From Streptomyces marispadix (lineage in GTDB: Bacteria > Actinomycetota > Actinomycetes > Streptomycetales > Streptomycetaceae), in contig NZ_JAKWJU010000002.1 in NCBI RefSeq assembly GCF_022524345.1, positions 4,564,501 to 4,628,500 of the forward strand: a stretch of DNA of 64,000 bases, written 5' to 3'. The notes beneath the pieces were generated by a model, which searched no databases, was not told where the DNA came from, and worked only from the letters and a program-made list of their open reading frames with translations. A program made the translations under genes and the position numbers. Every line of letters begins with the position of its first letter. Positions within the stretch are counted from its first letter, which is position 1. This document shows positions 1 to 10,058 of the stretch, piece by piece.

Positions 1-298
1 CGTAGGAGAGCATCTGCCCGAGCTTCTGGAAGGCGGCGCCCAGGTCGTTTGGGTCCATGCCGCCCTGGCCGCCGCCGAGCGAGCCGAACATCGCGGCCAG
101 CGGGTTGTCGGCGCCCGGACCGCCCGCGCCGCCGGAGCCGCCGAAACCGAAGGGATTGGGAGTGCCGCCCTGGCCCCCGCCCTGACCGCTTCGGCCGCCC
201 TGGCCGCTCTGGCCCGCGCCGTCGCCCTTCTTCTTGCCCTCGTCCCCGTCTTCGGGCTCCTCAGGAGGTACGCCGAATCCGAATGGGGTGTCACTCAC
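1..298 (-). CDS. Zinc-dependent metalloprotease family protein (N-terminal part, runs off the window)
   Basis: Only the first ~99 codons are present; the gene continues past base 1. The GTG start at 298 is followed by SDTPFGFGVPPEEPEDG, and a GAGG sits a few bases upstream. The visible part is a low-complexity Gly/Gln/Pro/Asp-rich leader (GQSGQGG repeats), then ADNPLAAMFGSLGGG and DPNDLGAAFQKLGQML. From memory this is how actinobacterial DUF2342-type (F420-associated) zinc metalloproteases begin; their catalytic part would lie outside the window. It is divergent from the SDR gene at 576. The family call rests on the leader alone. Confidence 0.55.
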   Translation of the reverse strand, partial: MSDTPFGFGVPPEEPEDGDEGKKKGDGAGQSGQGGRSGQGGGQGGTPNPFGFGGSGGAGGPGADNPLAAMFGSLGGGQGGMDPNDLGAAFQKLGQMLSY

Positions 299-575
299 GG
301 GTTTCCTCGGCTCTGTCGTATGCGTCTCGTGGGTCTACGTACGTCGTGCGGGTCTCGCGGGAGGGTGCGCCGGAGTCGGGTCGGTCGGCTCGCCGTTCGG
401 CTCGCAGGCATGCGCGTGTGGACTACGTTGGACTGGCCCCGATCGGTCGAAGGGGACCATTCGGGACACAGGCGAGCCTGCTTCGGTGTCACGGGCTCCA
501 CCTCCAGCCTAGACACCTGTCAGGCAGGATGGAGCTTGCGCACCTCCTACCAGAAACAACCGCTGGAGACGACTG

Positions 576-1673
576 GTGAGTTCCTCCGACAGCAACGTTC
601 GCGCAGCGCGAACCCCGACCGTCGCCGTCACGGGTGCCGCGTCAGGAGTGGGCGCGCTGCTGACGGAGCGGCTCGCGGCATCGGAGGAGATCAAGAGGGT
701 CATCGCGCTGGACGAGCGGCGCGGCGAGGTCAGCGAGGCCCAGTGGCACACTCTCGACGTGCGCGACCCGGCGATCGCGGACCGCCTGCGCAACGAGGGC
801 GACCCGGTGGACGTCGTCGTCCACCTCGCCCTCGACCTCGACCTGGAGACCGATCCGACGGCCCGTACCGCCCTCAACGTGCGCGGCACGCAGACCGTGC
901 TGACCGCCTCGGCCGCGGCAGGCGTCCCCCGCGTCATCCTGTGCACCTCGACGATGGTCTACGGGGCTCTGCCCGACAACGACGTGCCCCTCGCCGAGGA
1001 CGCCGAACTACGGGCCACCGCCGAGGCGACCGCCGTCGGCGACCTCCTGGAGATCGAGCGGCTCGCACGCCGCGCCCCGCGCGCCCACCCCGGGCTCAAC
1101 GTCACGGTCGTACGCCCCTCCGTGCTCGTGGGCGCCGGCATGGACACGGCCCTCACCCGCTACTTCGAGTCGCCCCGGCTGCTGGTCGTGGCCGACTCCC
1201 GGCCCTGCTGGCAGTTCTGCCATGTCGACGACCTCGTCAGCGCGCTGGAGTTCGCCGTGCTGGAGAAGGCCGACGGCGAGATGGCCGTCGGCTGCGACGG
1301 CTGGCTCGAACAGGAGGAGGTCGAGGAACTCACCGGCATCCGCCGCATGGAACTCCCCTCGGCCGTCGCCCTGGGCGCGGCCTCCCGGCTGCACCGCCTG
1401 GGCCTCACCCCGTCCCCGGCGGGGGACCTCGCGTACACGATGCACCCCTGGGTCGTCTCCGGTGCGCGCCTGCACGACGCGGGCTGGCGCCCCCGGTGGA
1501 CGAACGAGGAGGTGCTGGCGGAACTGCTGGAGGAGGTCGCGGGCCGCCACACCCTCGCGGGCCGCAGGCTGGGACGTACGGAAGCGGCGACCGCGGCGGG
1601 CGCGGGCGCGACCGTGGCGCTGCTGGGCACGGCGGCGCTCGTACGCAGGGCCCGCAAACGCCGAGGTCTGTAG
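576..1673 (+). CDS. NAD-dependent epimerase/dehydratase-like (extended SDR) protein with C-terminal membrane tail
   Basis: 365 aa from a GTG start with GGAG (565-568) seven bases upstream. A Rossmann N-terminus is clear: TVAVTGAASGVG at about residues 15-26. An extended-SDR segment CTSTMVYG follows near residue 128. The usual YxxxK catalytic pair is not visible after it (the sequence reads EATAVGDLLEIERLAR), so a non-catalytic or binding role is possible. The C-terminus has a hydrophobic stretch (about residues 340-355) followed by RRARKRRG, a likely single membrane anchor with a positive tail. MoaE follows 68 bp downstream on the same strand; no substrate can be inferred. Confidence 0.8.
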   Translation: MSSSDSNVRAARTPTVAVTGAASGVGALLTERLAASEEIKRVIALDERRGEVSEAQWHTLDVRDPAIADRLRNEGDPVDVVVHLALDLDLETDPTARTALNVRGTQTVLTASAAAGVPRVILCTSTMVYGALPDNDVPLAEDAELRATAEATAVGDLLEIERLARRAPRAHPGLNVTVVRPSVLVGAGMDTALTRYFESPRLLVVADSRPCWQFCHVDDLVSALEFAVLEKADGEMAVGCDGWLEQEEVEELTGIRRMELPSAVALGAASRLHRLGLTPSPAGDLAYTMHPWVVSGARLHDAGWRPRWTNEEVLAELLEEVAGRHTLAGRRLGRTEAATAAGAGATVALLGTAALVRRARKRRGL

Positions 1674-1741
1674 CCGGGCCGCAGGCGGCCGAGCGGGCGG
1701 GGCGGTTCCCCCCGCCGCCCGGCGTGCGGCAGCATGAAGCC

Positions 1742-2200
1742 ATGGCGCAGAGGCACGATCACCCTGGCGAGAAGGCCGCGGCGGACCCTTTCCGGCTGCT
1801 GGCGATCCGCGACGAACCCCTCTCCGTGGACGAGGTGTTCACGGCGGTCGGCGACCCCTCGTCGGGCGGCACCGCGCTCTTCGTGGGTACGGTGCGCGAT
1901 CACGACGGCGGTGCGGACGTCACACGTCTGGGTTATTCGGCGCATCCCACCGCCGAGGCCGAACTGCGCCGCGTAGCCGAGAAGACCGCGGCCGACTTCC
2001 CGGTGCGCGCGCTCGCCGCGGTGCACCGCGTCGGGGAGCTGGCGATCGGCGACCTGGCCGTGGTGGCGGCGGTGTCCTGCCCGCACCGTGCGGAGGCGTT
2101 CGCCGCGTGCAGGCGGTTCGTCGACGACCTCAAGCGCGAGGTCCCGATCTGGAAGCACCAGATCTTCGCGGACGGCACGGAGGAGTGGGTGGGGGTCTGA
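1742..2200 (+). CDS. moaE: Molybdopterin synthase catalytic (large) subunit MoaE
   Basis: 152 aa. MoaE with thiocarboxylated MoaD converts precursor Z (cPMP) to molybdopterin in the cytoplasm. The ATG at 1742 is chosen because the homologous part begins soon after; the longer in-frame ORF upstream is non-coding in character. Family signatures: FVGTVRDHD at 48-55, HR at 95-96, KREVPIWKHQ at 131-140 with the conserved lysines K131 and K138. Length is normal. No moaD or other moa gene lies nearby, so the partner subunit must be encoded elsewhere. Confidence 0.92.
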   Translation: MAQRHDHPGEKAAADPFRLLAIRDEPLSVDEVFTAVGDPSSGGTALFVGTVRDHDGGADVTRLGYSAHPTAEAELRRVAEKTAADFPVRALAAVHRVGELAIGDLAVVAAVSCPHRAEAFAACRRFVDDLKREVPIWKHQIFADGTEEWVGV

Positions 2201-2480
2201 CGCCGGCCGGCACCAGTGCCGTCGCAGTGCTCCGGCCGGTGCCGGTCCGTGTCCGGACGGTTCCCTTCCGGGGCTTCGGGTAAGAGGACCGGTACGCAGC
2301 GGTCGGCGTAGCGCCGTCACCGGGTGGAGGCGACCCCCGCACCCGTACGGTCCACGCTCCGGTTGCGTAACCGGATCCCGGGAAAGAGCGTTGTCCTGCC
2401 GAGAGTTAATCTGCTCATCGGCCGTTCAGCCCGGTGAGATCCGGGCGGGCAGCTTCTTCTCAAGGGGTCGGGAGGTCTTC

Positions 2481-2735
2481 ATGGCGGCACTCTCCTGGTT
2501 GCTGATTCCGATCATGGCCACGGTTGCGGCCGGTGTCTGGGGTAGCTGGGCCAGTCGGCGTCGGACGGGCATCCCCGATACCGTGGGCGTCACCGGCTAC
2601 GAGCGCTTCCGTGCCGCGATGGAACGTTCACGCGTCGAGGAGACCGGGGGGACGTTCCGCCCGGAAGCTCCCGCCGAGCCCGTTGTGACCGCCGCCCGGC
2701 AGGCCGCGGATCCGTCCGCCCGGACGGCGGACTGA
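2481..2735 (+). CDS. Small single-pass membrane protein, unknown function
   Basis: 84 aa. The ATG has a GGAGG at 2471-2475. Residues 3-20 (ALSWLLIPIMATVAAGVW) form one membrane helix, followed by SRRRTGIPDTVGVTGYERFRAAME and a disordered Ala/Pro-rich tail, suggesting a short cytoplasmic domain. It sits 25 bp before the PDZ/Lon-like protease gene and is probably cotranscribed with it. I recognise no functional domain; similar small proteins occur at this position in other Streptomyces as far as I remember. Confidence 0.75.
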   Translation: MAALSWLLIPIMATVAAGVWGSWASRRRTGIPDTVGVTGYERFRAAMERSRVEETGGTFRPEAPAEPVVTAARQAADPSARTAD

Positions 2736-2760
2736 CGGTCCCTTCCCGTACTGTCGTGCC

Positions 2761-3855
2761 ATGCCACGACGCACCGCGACGATGCTCGCGTCCACGCTGC
2801 TCCTCATAGCGATGCTCTGTGCCGGGCTGCTCATCCAGGTGCCCTACGCGGAGATGTCGCCCGGCCCGACCGTCAACACCCTCGGTGAGCACGACGGAGA
2901 GCCGGTGCTCAACATCAAGGACCACAGGACGTACGACACGTCGGGCCATCTGAACATGACGACGGTCCGCGTCACGGGCGCCGACTACCGGATGAATCTG
3001 CTGGAGGCCGTCGGCGGCTGGCTCGAGCACGACAGTGCGGTGGTGCCGCACTCGACGCTCTACCCGGAGGACAAGTCGGCCAAGGAGGTCGACCAGCAGA
3101 ACGCCGAGGAGTTCAGCGCCTCGCAGGAGAGCGCGAAGGTCTCGGCGCTGCGGGAGCTGGGGATCCGCGTCCCCTCGTACATCGTCGTGGGGTCCGTGGT
3201 GAAGGGCGGTGCGTCCGAGGGCAGGCTGCACGCCGGGGACCTCATCCGCAGCGTCGACGGCAAGCCCGTGAAGGACCCCGAGAGCGTCGCGGACGTGGTG
3301 ACCCGGCACAAGCCGGGGGAGAAGGTCCGCTTCGAGGTCGTCCCGGCGGCGAAGGTCAAGGCGGCGCAGAAGGCGGGGAAGAAGCCGTCGGCGCGCGACG
3401 CGGAGCAGATAACCGTCGGCACGAAGAAGGCCGAGGACGACGGCCGGGCGATCGTGGGCATACAGCCGGCGACCGGCCACATCTTCCCGTTCGGCATCGA
3501 CATCAAGCTCGCCGACGTCGGCGGGCCGAGCGCCGGGCTGATGTTCTCGCTCGGCATCGTCGACAAGCTGACCCGCGAGGACCTCACCGGCGGTTCCTTC
3601 GTGGCGGGCACCGGCACCATCGACGACAAGGGCAAGGTCGGAGCCATCGGCGGCATCCAGATGAAGACCGTCGCCGCCCGCGCCAAGGGCGCCAAGTACT
3701 TCCTGACCCCCGCGGCCAACTGCCAGGCCGCGGCGAAGGACAGGCCCGCCGGACTCACGCTCGTGAAGACCGGCACCATCGGCGACGCCATGGACGCGCT
3801 GAAGAAGATCCGCGAGGACGACACGGGCGGTCTCTCGCGCTGCAAGGCGAGCTGA
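2761..3855 (+). CDS. YlbL-type membrane-anchored PDZ/Lon-like (S16) serine protease
   Basis: 364 aa. N-terminal hydrophobic segment (about 8-27) is a signal anchor. A PDZ domain spans roughly residues 130-200 (YIVVGSVVKGGASEGRLHAGD). The C-terminal part is a Lon-type proteolytic domain with GGPSAGL (Ser257) and GGIQMKTVAA (Lys302) as the Ser-Lys dyad. The active domain is expected outside the membrane. Family members are linked in other bacteria to envelope quality control; the substrate is not known from sequence. It probably forms a unit with the small membrane protein 25 bp upstream. Confidence 0.88.
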   Translation: MPRRTATMLASTLLLIAMLCAGLLIQVPYAEMSPGPTVNTLGEHDGEPVLNIKDHRTYDTSGHLNMTTVRVTGADYRMNLLEAVGGWLEHDSAVVPHSTLYPEDKSAKEVDQQNAEEFSASQESAKVSALRELGIRVPSYIVVGSVVKGGASEGRLHAGDLIRSVDGKPVKDPESVADVVTRHKPGEKVRFEVVPAAKVKAAQKAGKKPSARDAEQITVGTKKAEDDGRAIVGIQPATGHIFPFGIDIKLADVGGPSAGLMFSLGIVDKLTREDLTGGSFVAGTGTIDDKGKVGAIGGIQMKTVAARAKGAKYFLTPAANCQAAAKDRPAGLTLVKTGTIGDAMDALKKIREDDTGGLSRCKAS

Positions 3856-4112
3856 CGCCCGGCGTCGCCGCTGCCGCCTCACGGGTGACGCCGCCCTTTC
3901 GTACGGTCGACGCCCCCGCGCCCGGGGCCGTATGGACGCGCGCACGCGGGTACGGGAACGCGGCTCAAGGGGGCGGACCGCGCACCCGGCACGAACCGCC
4001 CCGGCCGCCGTCTCCGCAGGGACCGGGCCCCGTCGGCCTCGTCACGTATGGCGGTTGGCCGACAGCGCCCTTTACTCCTCTGGCTCCTGACGCCTGGCTC
4101 CAGTGGCTCCTC

Positions 4113-4688
4113 TTACTCCTCGAAGGTCGCCGCCAGCGCGTCGGCCAGCCCCGGCACCAGGCCCGCCCCCGTGAGCACCTCCGTGGCGCTGTCCTTCTCG
4201 CGCAGCCGCAGCGCCGATTCGCGCTTGCCGTCCCGCAGCACGGCCACGGTGAGCCGCACCTCCTGACGTTCGGGGTGGTCGGCGACCCACTGCGAGAGCT
4301 GCTCCTCGGCGCCCTCCTCCTGGAGCTCCTCCGGAACCGCAGCCTCCGCCGACTGCGGCAGCATCAGCCGCTCGACCGTCATCGCGCAGCCCGCGACGGC
4401 TTCGGGCCAGGCGATCGTCGCCAGGAACTCGTCGAGGGGAGCACCGGTCGGCAGCTCGTCCTGTTCGACGGGGGTGAGGGAGTCGGCCTGCTGCCCGGCG
4501 TCCTCGTCGAGACCGAGCTGACCTGCTATTTCGGGCTCCTCCGCGCGCAGTCGGGCCGTGTCGACGAGGGCGAAGAGGCGGCTGGGCTGGTCCCAGCCCA
4601 AGCCCGCCGCGTATTCGTCGAGTTCCAGCACCGCTCGGGTGAGCGGATCGGCTGCGAGAGGCGTGCCGTCGGTGGGGAGGTTGTCCAT
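4113..4688 (-). CDS. PPA1309 family protein (unknown function)
   Basis: 191 aa, acidic and soluble, with no membrane segment. Start chosen at ATG 4688 (MDNLPTDGTPLAADPLT), because the upstream in-frame extension overlaps the opposite gene's leader. Conserved-looking segments are AVLELDEYAAGLGWDQPSRLFALVDT and a C-terminal VRLTVAVLRDGKRESALRL strand pair. It is a widely kept actinobacterial family without an assigned reaction. It is divergent from the UPF0182 gene across a 119-bp region that must hold both promoters. Confidence 0.8.
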   Translation of the reverse strand: MDNLPTDGTPLAADPLTRAVLELDEYAAGLGWDQPSRLFALVDTARLRAEEPEIAGQLGLDEDAGQQADSLTPVEQDELPTGAPLDEFLATIAWPEAVAGCAMTVERLMLPQSAEAAVPEELQEEGAEEQLSQWVADHPERQEVRLTVAVLRDGKRESALRLREKDSATEVLTGAGLVPGLADALAATFEE

Positions 4689-4807
4689 GCGTATATCGTG
4701 CCCGCTTCCACCCCGGGATCGGGAACTGGGTAAAGCTTCGTTAAGTTGCATGAGTGGGCTTACGATGCGGGGCCCGTTCTGTCTCAGCGATCTTCGAGGT
4801 GCGCACC

Positions 4808-7687
4808 TTGGCTTTCCAGATGCCGGACCGTGGCTCAGGCGGTCCCTCAGGGCCACGGATCAGAGTAGGACGGCCGTCGCGGCGTGCCCGTACGCTGCTG
4901 ATGACCGTCGGCGTTCTCGCAGTGCTCGCCATGCTCTTCGTGATGTTCGCCGGGTTCTGGACCGACTGGCTGTGGTATCGCTCGGTCCACTACAGCGCGG
5001 TCTTCACCAAGACGCTGTGGACGAAGATCGGCATGTTCGCCGTCTTCGGGCTGCTGATGGCGGCCGCGGTGGGTCTCAACCTCTGGCTCGCGCACAAGCT
5101 GCGGCCTCCGCTGAGCGCCATGTCGCTGGAGCAGCAGAGCCTCGACCGGTACCGGATGGGCATCGCCCCGTACAAGAAGTGGGTGCTGCTGGGGGTCACC
5201 GCCCTCGTCGGTCTGATCGCGGGCGCCTCCGCGGCGGGCCAGTGGCGCACCTGGCTGCTGTGGGTCAACTCCGTGTCGTTCGGCAAGACGGACCCGCAGT
5301 TCGGCAAGGACATCTCCTTCTACGCCTTCGACCTGCCCTGGTACCGCTTCCTGCTCAGCTTCGGCTTCGCCGCCGTGGTGCTGTCGCTGCTGGCCGCGGC
5401 CCTCGTGCACTACCTCTACGGCGGGCTGCGCATCACGACGCCCGGCGCCCGCGCCACCGCGCAGGCGACGGGCCATCTGTCGGTGCTGCTGGGCTTCTTC
5501 GTCACGCTGAAGGCCGTCGCCTACTGGCTCGACCGGTACGGACTGGCCGTGAAGACGGGCGACTTCAAGGCGACGGACAACTGGACGGGTCTGAAGTTCG
5601 TCGACGCCAACGCCTATCTCCCGGCGAAGACCATCCTCTTCTGCATCGCGATCATCTGCGCCCTGCTCTTCTTCTCCACGATCTGGCGCCGCACCTGGCA
5701 GCTCCCGGTGATCGGCTTCGGGCTGATGGTCCTCTCCGCGGTCCTGATCGGCGGGCTGTACCCGGCGATAGTCCAGAAGTTCCAGGTCCAGCCGAACGAG
5801 CAGGCCAAGGAGACGCCGTACATCAAGAAGAACATCAAGGCCACGCGTGAGGCGTACGGCATCGACGCCTCCCAGGTGAGGGACTACTCGGGCACCAGCA
5901 AGGCCGGCAAGGAGCAGCTCCGTCAGGCCGCCGACGACACGGCGAGCACGCGGCTGCTCGACCCCAACGTCGTCTCGCCCACGTTCCAGCAGAAGCAGCA
6001 GGTCCGGGGCTACTACCAGTTCCCCGCCGTGCTCGACGTGGACCGCTACAAGAACAAGGACGGCGAGGAGCAGGACACCGTCGTCGGTCTGCGTGAGATC
6101 AACACCGACGGCATCCCCGAGAAGAACTGGATCAACGAGCACTTCAAGTACACCCACGGCTACGGCATGGTCGCCGCCAAGGGCACCACCGTGGACAAGG
6201 ACGGCGCCCCCGCCTTCACCGAGCAGGACCTGCCGCCCAAGGGCGACAAGGGCAAGTACGAAGGGCGCGTCTACTACGGGGAGAAGACCAACCAGTACTC
6301 GATCGTGGGCGGTCCGCAGAAGGAGCTGGACTACGCGGACGACAAGGGGGAGAAGACCTACACCTACAAGGGCAAGAGCGGAGTCGACCTCACCAGCCCC
6401 GTCAACCGGGCCGCGTACGCGGTGAACTTCAACGAGCCGCAGATCCTCTACTCCGGTGCGATCGGCGAGGGTTCGCGGATCCTGTACAACCGCACCCCGA
6501 AGGAGCGGGTCGAGGCCGTCGCGCCCTGGCTGACGATCGACGGCGACCCCTATCCGGCGGTCGTCGACGGCCGGATCAAGTGGATCATCGACGCCTACAC
6601 GACGTCGGACAACTACCCGTACTCATCGCGTACGACGCTGGGCGACACCACGGAGGACTCGCTGACGGACGGCCAGCGTGCTGTCGTCGCCCGGCAGAAC
6701 CGGGTCAACTACATCCGCAACTCCGTGAAGGCCACGGTCGACGCGTACAGCGGCAAGGTCGAGATGTACCAGTGGGACAAGAAGGACCCGGTGCTGAAGA
6801 CCTGGATGAAGGCGTTCCCCGACACGGTCAAGCCGAAGAGCGCGATCGGCGACGACCTGATGGACCATCTGCGGTATCCCCAGGACCTGTTCAAGGTGCA
6901 GCGGGAGCTGCTGACGCGGTATCACGTGACCTCGCCTTCGCAGTTCTACAGCGGCAGTGAGCGCTGGCAGATCCCGGACGATCCGACGCACAAGGGCAAC
7001 GCCGTACCGCCGTACTATCTGAGCCTTCAGATGCCGGACGAGAAGAAGCAGTCGTTCTCGCTGACGACGACCTTCAACCCCAACAACCGGGAGACGCTGG
7101 GCGCGTTCATGGCGATCGACGCCGATCCGCGCAGCACCGGCTACGGCAAGATCAAGATGCTGAGGCTGCCGTCCAACACCACGGTGTCCGGGCCGTCGCA
7201 GGTGCAGAGCAAGTTCAACTCCGATCCCAGCATCGCCGAGTCGCTCAACCTCCTCAAACGCGGCGACTCCGAGATCGAGTACGGCAACCTGCTGACGGTG
7301 CCCCTGGAGGGCGGCCTGCTCTACGTCGAGCCGGTGTACGTGCGCGGCGCCGGCACCAACTACCCGCGCATGCGGAAGGTGTTGGTCACCTACGGCGAGC
7401 GCATCGCCTTCGAGGACACCCTGGGCGAGGCCCTCGACAAGGTCTTCGACAGCAAGGGCGATTCCGGCTCCGACACCGGCGGCCAGCCGGAGGAGCCGCC
7501 GTCGTCCGGCGACGCCTCGGTACGTGAGGCGCTGAAGAACGTGCAGGACGCCTACGACGCCGGACAGGACGCGCTGGAGAAGGGCGACTGGAAGGCGTAC
7601 GGCAAGGCGCAGGACGACCTGAGGGACGCCATCAAGGAAGCCCAGGACGCCGAGAACAAGGCCGAAAAGGGCGCGAACAAGGAGTAG
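4808..7687 (+). CDS. UPF0182 family large transmembrane protein
   Basis: About 959 aa. Start taken as TTG 4808 (MAFQMPDRG) because GAGGTG lies about seven bases before it; ATG 4823 is an alternative. Residues about 45-340 contain roughly seven membrane helices, followed by a very large hydrophilic domain, probably extracytoplasmic. The C-terminus (about 870-959) has a Gly/Ser/Asp-rich linker and a Lys/Glu/Ala-rich helical tail ([15 protein letters not shown]). The length fits the family. Function is unknown. The gene ends 86 bp before an initiator tRNA. Confidence 0.9.
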   Translation: MAFQMPDRGSGGPSGPRIRVGRPSRRARTLLMTVGVLAVLAMLFVMFAGFWTDWLWYRSVHYSAVFTKTLWTKIGMFAVFGLLMAAAVGLNLWLAHKLRPPLSAMSLEQQSLDRYRMGIAPYKKWVLLGVTALVGLIAGASAAGQWRTWLLWVNSVSFGKTDPQFGKDISFYAFDLPWYRFLLSFGFAAVVLSLLAAALVHYLYGGLRITTPGARATAQATGHLSVLLGFFVTLKAVAYWLDRYGLAVKTGDFKATDNWTGLKFVDANAYLPAKTILFCIAIICALLFFSTIWRRTWQLPVIGFGLMVLSAVLIGGLYPAIVQKFQVQPNEQAKETPYIKKNIKATREAYGIDASQVRDYSGTSKAGKEQLRQAADDTASTRLLDPNVVSPTFQQKQQVRGYYQFPAVLDVDRYKNKDGEEQDTVVGLREINTDGIPEKNWINEHFKYTHGYGMVAAKGTTVDKDGAPAFTEQDLPPKGDKGKYEGRVYYGEKTNQYSIVGGPQKELDYADDKGEKTYTYKGKSGVDLTSPVNRAAYAVNFNEPQILYSGAIGEGSRILYNRTPKERVEAVAPWLTIDGDPYPAVVDGRIKWIIDAYTTSDNYPYSSRTTLGDTTEDSLTDGQRAVVARQNRVNYIRNSVKATVDAYSGKVEMYQWDKKDPVLKTWMKAFPDTVKPKSAIGDDLMDHLRYPQDLFKVQRELLTRYHVTSPSQFYSGSERWQIPDDPTHKGNAVPPYYLSLQMPDEKKQSFSLTTTFNPNNRETLGAFMAIDADPRSTGYGKIKMLRLPSNTTVSGPSQVQSKFNSDPSIAESLNLLKRGDSEIEYGNLLTVPLEGGLLYVEPVYVRGAGTNYPRMRKVLVTYGERIAFEDTLGEALDKVFDSKGDSGSDTGGQPEEPPSSGDASVREALKNVQDAYDAGQDALEKGDWKAYGKAQDDLRDAIKEAQDAENKAEKGANKE

Positions 7688-7773
7688 TTGGGAGCGCCCG
7701 GACGCACGCGGGGCGGTAGCGGGCCCCGTGTGCGGAGCACTCCGTACCGTGGTGTAGAGTTGTCACACAACGG

Positions 7774-7847
7774 CGCGGGGTGGAGCAGCTCGGTAGCTCG
7801 CTGGGCTCATAACCCAGAGGTCGCAGGTTCAAATCCTGTCCCCGCTA
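7774..7847 (+). tRNA. Initiator tRNA-Met (anticodon CAT), copy 1
   Basis: 74 nt, CCA not encoded. The acceptor arms CGCGGGG and CCCCGCT pair except at position 1, a mismatched first pair typical of initiators. The anticodon stem has three consecutive G-C pairs (CTGGG-CTCATAA-CCCAG), a second initiator hallmark. The T arm GCAGG-TTCAAAT-CCTGT is intact. A TAGAGT -10-like box lies at 7755-7760. Confidence 0.96.
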
Positions 7848-7854
7848 CTGAAGT

Positions 7855-7889
7855 CGAAGGGCCCGGATCCTCAGGATCCGGGCCCTTCG
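7855..7889 (+). terminator. Terminator hairpin after tRNA-fMet copy 1
   Basis: A 16-bp perfect stem (arm CGAAGGGCCCGGATCC) with a TCA loop, starting eight bases after the tRNA. There is no U tract, as is common in Streptomyces. Confidence 0.85.
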
Positions 7890-8040
7890 CATGTGTCAAC
7901 GCGTCAGTCCTCAAACCCCTTTCGTGGCAAGCGGTTTGAGGTGTCTCTCTGTCGGGAAGTCGACAAACCTCTGAAGTGACCTCACCCGGTGGTGGTTTTC
8001 CAGGTGTACGTGGGTTGCGGGTGGTGCGAACATGGGGTTC

Positions 8041-9822
8041 ATGGGGGACAAGGTGAGGCTGGAGGCTCCGCCGGGTACCGGCTCGAGTCCGGCCGCTGTT
8101 GACAGCGGGGCCGAAGACGTAAGAGACATCGGGGCGTTGAGCGTTCTCGGCGCCAAGCTGTTGCGCAACGGGGATCTCGACCGGGCGGAGGCTCCGCTGC
8201 GGGCTGCCACCGCGGCCGGCGACCGGGCCGCCGCCAACAATCTGGGGGTTCTGCTCCACCAGCGCGGCCATGAGGACGAGGCCGCCGGCTGGTGGCGCGT
8301 CGCCGCCGTCGCGGGTTCCGCCGCGGCGGCACACGCACTCGGAAGGCACCACCGCGAGCGCGGTGACGAACCGGCGGCGCACTACTGGCTGCTGCACGCC
8401 GCCGAGTGCGGGCACGCACTGGGGGCGTACGCGCTGGCGGATCTGCTCGACCACCGTGGGGAGGACGGCGCGGAGGCCTGGTTCCGTGCCGCCGCCGAGC
8501 AGGGTCACCGCGAAGCCGCGTACCGGCTGGCGCAGATCGTCGCCGCACGCGCCGCGGAGATCACAGCGGAGGGGGAGGAGAACGAGCAGACCGGGGAGCG
8601 CCGGGAGGCCGCCGAGCGCGAGGCGGAGCAGTGGTTCCGGCAGGCTGCCGCGCGCGGTCACCGCCGTGCGGCACTGCGGCTCGGCGCGATCCTGGAGCGC
8701 CGCGGCGAACTGAAGGAGGCCGGGCGCTGGTATCTGACGTCCGCCAAGGAGGGCGAGCCGCGTGCCGCATGCGCGCTGGGCTTCCTGCTCCGAGACGCGG
8801 GCGACGAGGAGAGCGCCGCGCTGTGGTGGCGCCGTGCCGCCGAGGACGGCGACGGCAACGCTGCCAACGCACTTGGCGCGCTGCACGCCGACCGCGGCGA
8901 GCGCCAGGCCGCCGAGCGCTGGTACCGCGTGGCACTCGAAGCGGGCTGTGACAACGGCGCGTTCAACCTCGGGCTGCTGTGCGCGGCACAGGGACGCACG
9001 GCGCAGGCCGAGCAGTGGTATCGCCGTGCGGCCTACGCGGGCCACCGTGAGGCGGCCAACGCGCTCGCGGTGCTGCTGCTCCAGCGTGGCGACGCCGACG
9101 GCGCCGAGCCCTGGTTCTCCAAGGCGGCCGAGGCAGGCAGCGTCGACGCCGCGTTCAACCTGGGCATTCTGCACGTCGGCCGGGGCGACCACGGTACGGC
9201 CCGCGTCTGGTACGCGCGTGCCGCGGCGGCGGGGCACACCGAGGCCGCGCTCCAGGTCGGCATCGCGCTGCTGAGGGAAGGCGACGAGCAGGGCGCGGAG
9301 CGCAGGCTGCGCTGCGCCGCCGGCGGCGGAAGCATCGAGGGCGCCTTCCGGCTGGCCGTGCTCCTTCAGCGCCGCAGGCCGCGCGAGGCCGACGGCACCG
9401 GTGCGACGTCGTCGGTCAGCAGCCGCGACGAGCACGAGGAGTGGTACGAGCGGGCCGCCGAGCAGGGCCACAGGCGTGCGCAGGTGCGCCTCGGCATGTG
9501 TCTGGCGGCGCGTGGCGAGATCGTCGACGCGGCCCGCTGGTACCGCGTAGCCGCGGAGGCAGGAAGCCCCAACGGGGCGTTCAACCTCGGGCTGTTGCTG
9601 GCCCGTGAGGGCAGCGAGCCGGAGGCGGCCCTGTGGTGGACGCGTGCAGCGGAGGCCGGACACGGGCGCGCTGCGCTCCGTCTCGCGCTGCTGAGCGCGC
9701 GCCGGGGCGAGCTGGAGACGGGGCAGCGCTGGTGTGCGCGAGCCGTCGAACTCGGACCGGCAGAGGTGGCGGAACGTGCGGCGAAGCTGCATGACGCCCT
9801 GCGGTCCGAACTGACCGCCTGA
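8041..9822 (+). CDS. Sel1/TPR-like repeat protein
   Basis: 593 aa from ATG 8041 (MGDKVRLEAPPG); ATG 8032 is equally possible. After a 35-residue leader the protein is built almost entirely of about 14 helical repeats of the Sel1 type. The repeating pattern is AAxxGxxxAAxxLGxLLxxRGxxxxAExWYRRAAxxGH, for example NNLGVLLHQRGHEDEAAGWW and FNLGLLCAAQGRTAQAEQWY. No signal peptide, membrane helix or catalytic domain is visible, so a cytosolic protein-protein scaffold is likely. The spacing between the two repeated tRNA units contains only this gene. Two 33-36 residue insertions (Glu/Arg-rich near residues 180-200 and Arg-rich near 445-465) interrupt the array. Confidence 0.85.
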   Translation: MGDKVRLEAPPGTGSSPAAVDSGAEDVRDIGALSVLGAKLLRNGDLDRAEAPLRAATAAGDRAAANNLGVLLHQRGHEDEAAGWWRVAAVAGSAAAAHALGRHHRERGDEPAAHYWLLHAAECGHALGAYALADLLDHRGEDGAEAWFRAAAEQGHREAAYRLAQIVAARAAEITAEGEENEQTGERREAAEREAEQWFRQAAARGHRRAALRLGAILERRGELKEAGRWYLTSAKEGEPRAACALGFLLRDAGDEESAALWWRRAAEDGDGNAANALGALHADRGERQAAERWYRVALEAGCDNGAFNLGLLCAAQGRTAQAEQWYRRAAYAGHREAANALAVLLLQRGDADGAEPWFSKAAEAGSVDAAFNLGILHVGRGDHGTARVWYARAAAAGHTEAALQVGIALLREGDEQGAERRLRCAAGGGSIEGAFRLAVLLQRRRPREADGTGATSSVSSRDEHEEWYERAAEQGHRRAQVRLGMCLAARGEIVDAARWYRVAAEAGSPNGAFNLGLLLAREGSEPEAALWWTRAAEAGHGRAALRLALLSARRGELETGQRWCARAVELGPAEVAERAAKLHDALRSELTA

Positions 9823-9900
9823 CGAGGGCACCGCTGGCTGCCGCGGGCGCCGTGGGGATACGACCACGGTGCCCGGCCCGGCGGGCGGAGGGAAAGCGAT

Positions 9901-9930
9901 TTGCGCTGGTCGTCGGCGCAGGGTTAGAGT
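9901..9930 (+). promoter_or_regulatory. Probable vegetative promoter of tRNA-fMet copy 2
   Basis: TTGCGC (9901-9906) and TAGAGT (9925-9930) are 18 bp apart and lie just upstream of the tRNA at 9943. The -10 is identical to that before copy 1; the surrounding sequence is not. Confidence 0.6.
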
Positions 9931-9942
9931 TGCGGCACACGG

Positions 9943-10016
9943 CGCGGGGTGGAGCAGCTCGGTAGCTCGCTGGGCTCATAACCCAGAGGTCGCAGGTTCA
10001 AATCCTGTCCCCGCTA
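9943..10016 (+). tRNA. Initiator tRNA-Met (anticodon CAT), copy 2
   Basis: Identical over all 74 nt to the tRNA at 7774-7847, with the same mismatched first pair and three G-C pairs in the anticodon stem. CCA is not encoded. Confidence 0.96.
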
Positions 10017-10023
10017 CTGAAGT

Positions 10024-10058
10024 CGAAGGGCCCGGATCCCCAGGATCCGGGCCCTTCG
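10024..10058 (+). terminator. Terminator hairpin after tRNA-fMet copy 2
   Basis: Same 16-bp stem as copy 1, with a CCA loop instead of TCA. Confidence 0.85.

Larger units (their letters stand above)
7770..7895 (+). repeat. 126-bp direct repeat unit, copy 1 (tRNA-fMet plus terminator)
   Basis: This unit matches 9939-10064 at every position except one (T7871 versus C10040). It covers the tRNA, the spacer and the terminator hairpin in the same orientation, and the two copies are about 2.17 kb apart. Confidence 0.95.

Noticed and set aside
320..1741. Long in-frame extension upstream of moaE
   Set aside because: It overlaps the SDR gene in another frame and is Arg/Gly/Pro-rich, a typical shadow in high-GC DNA.
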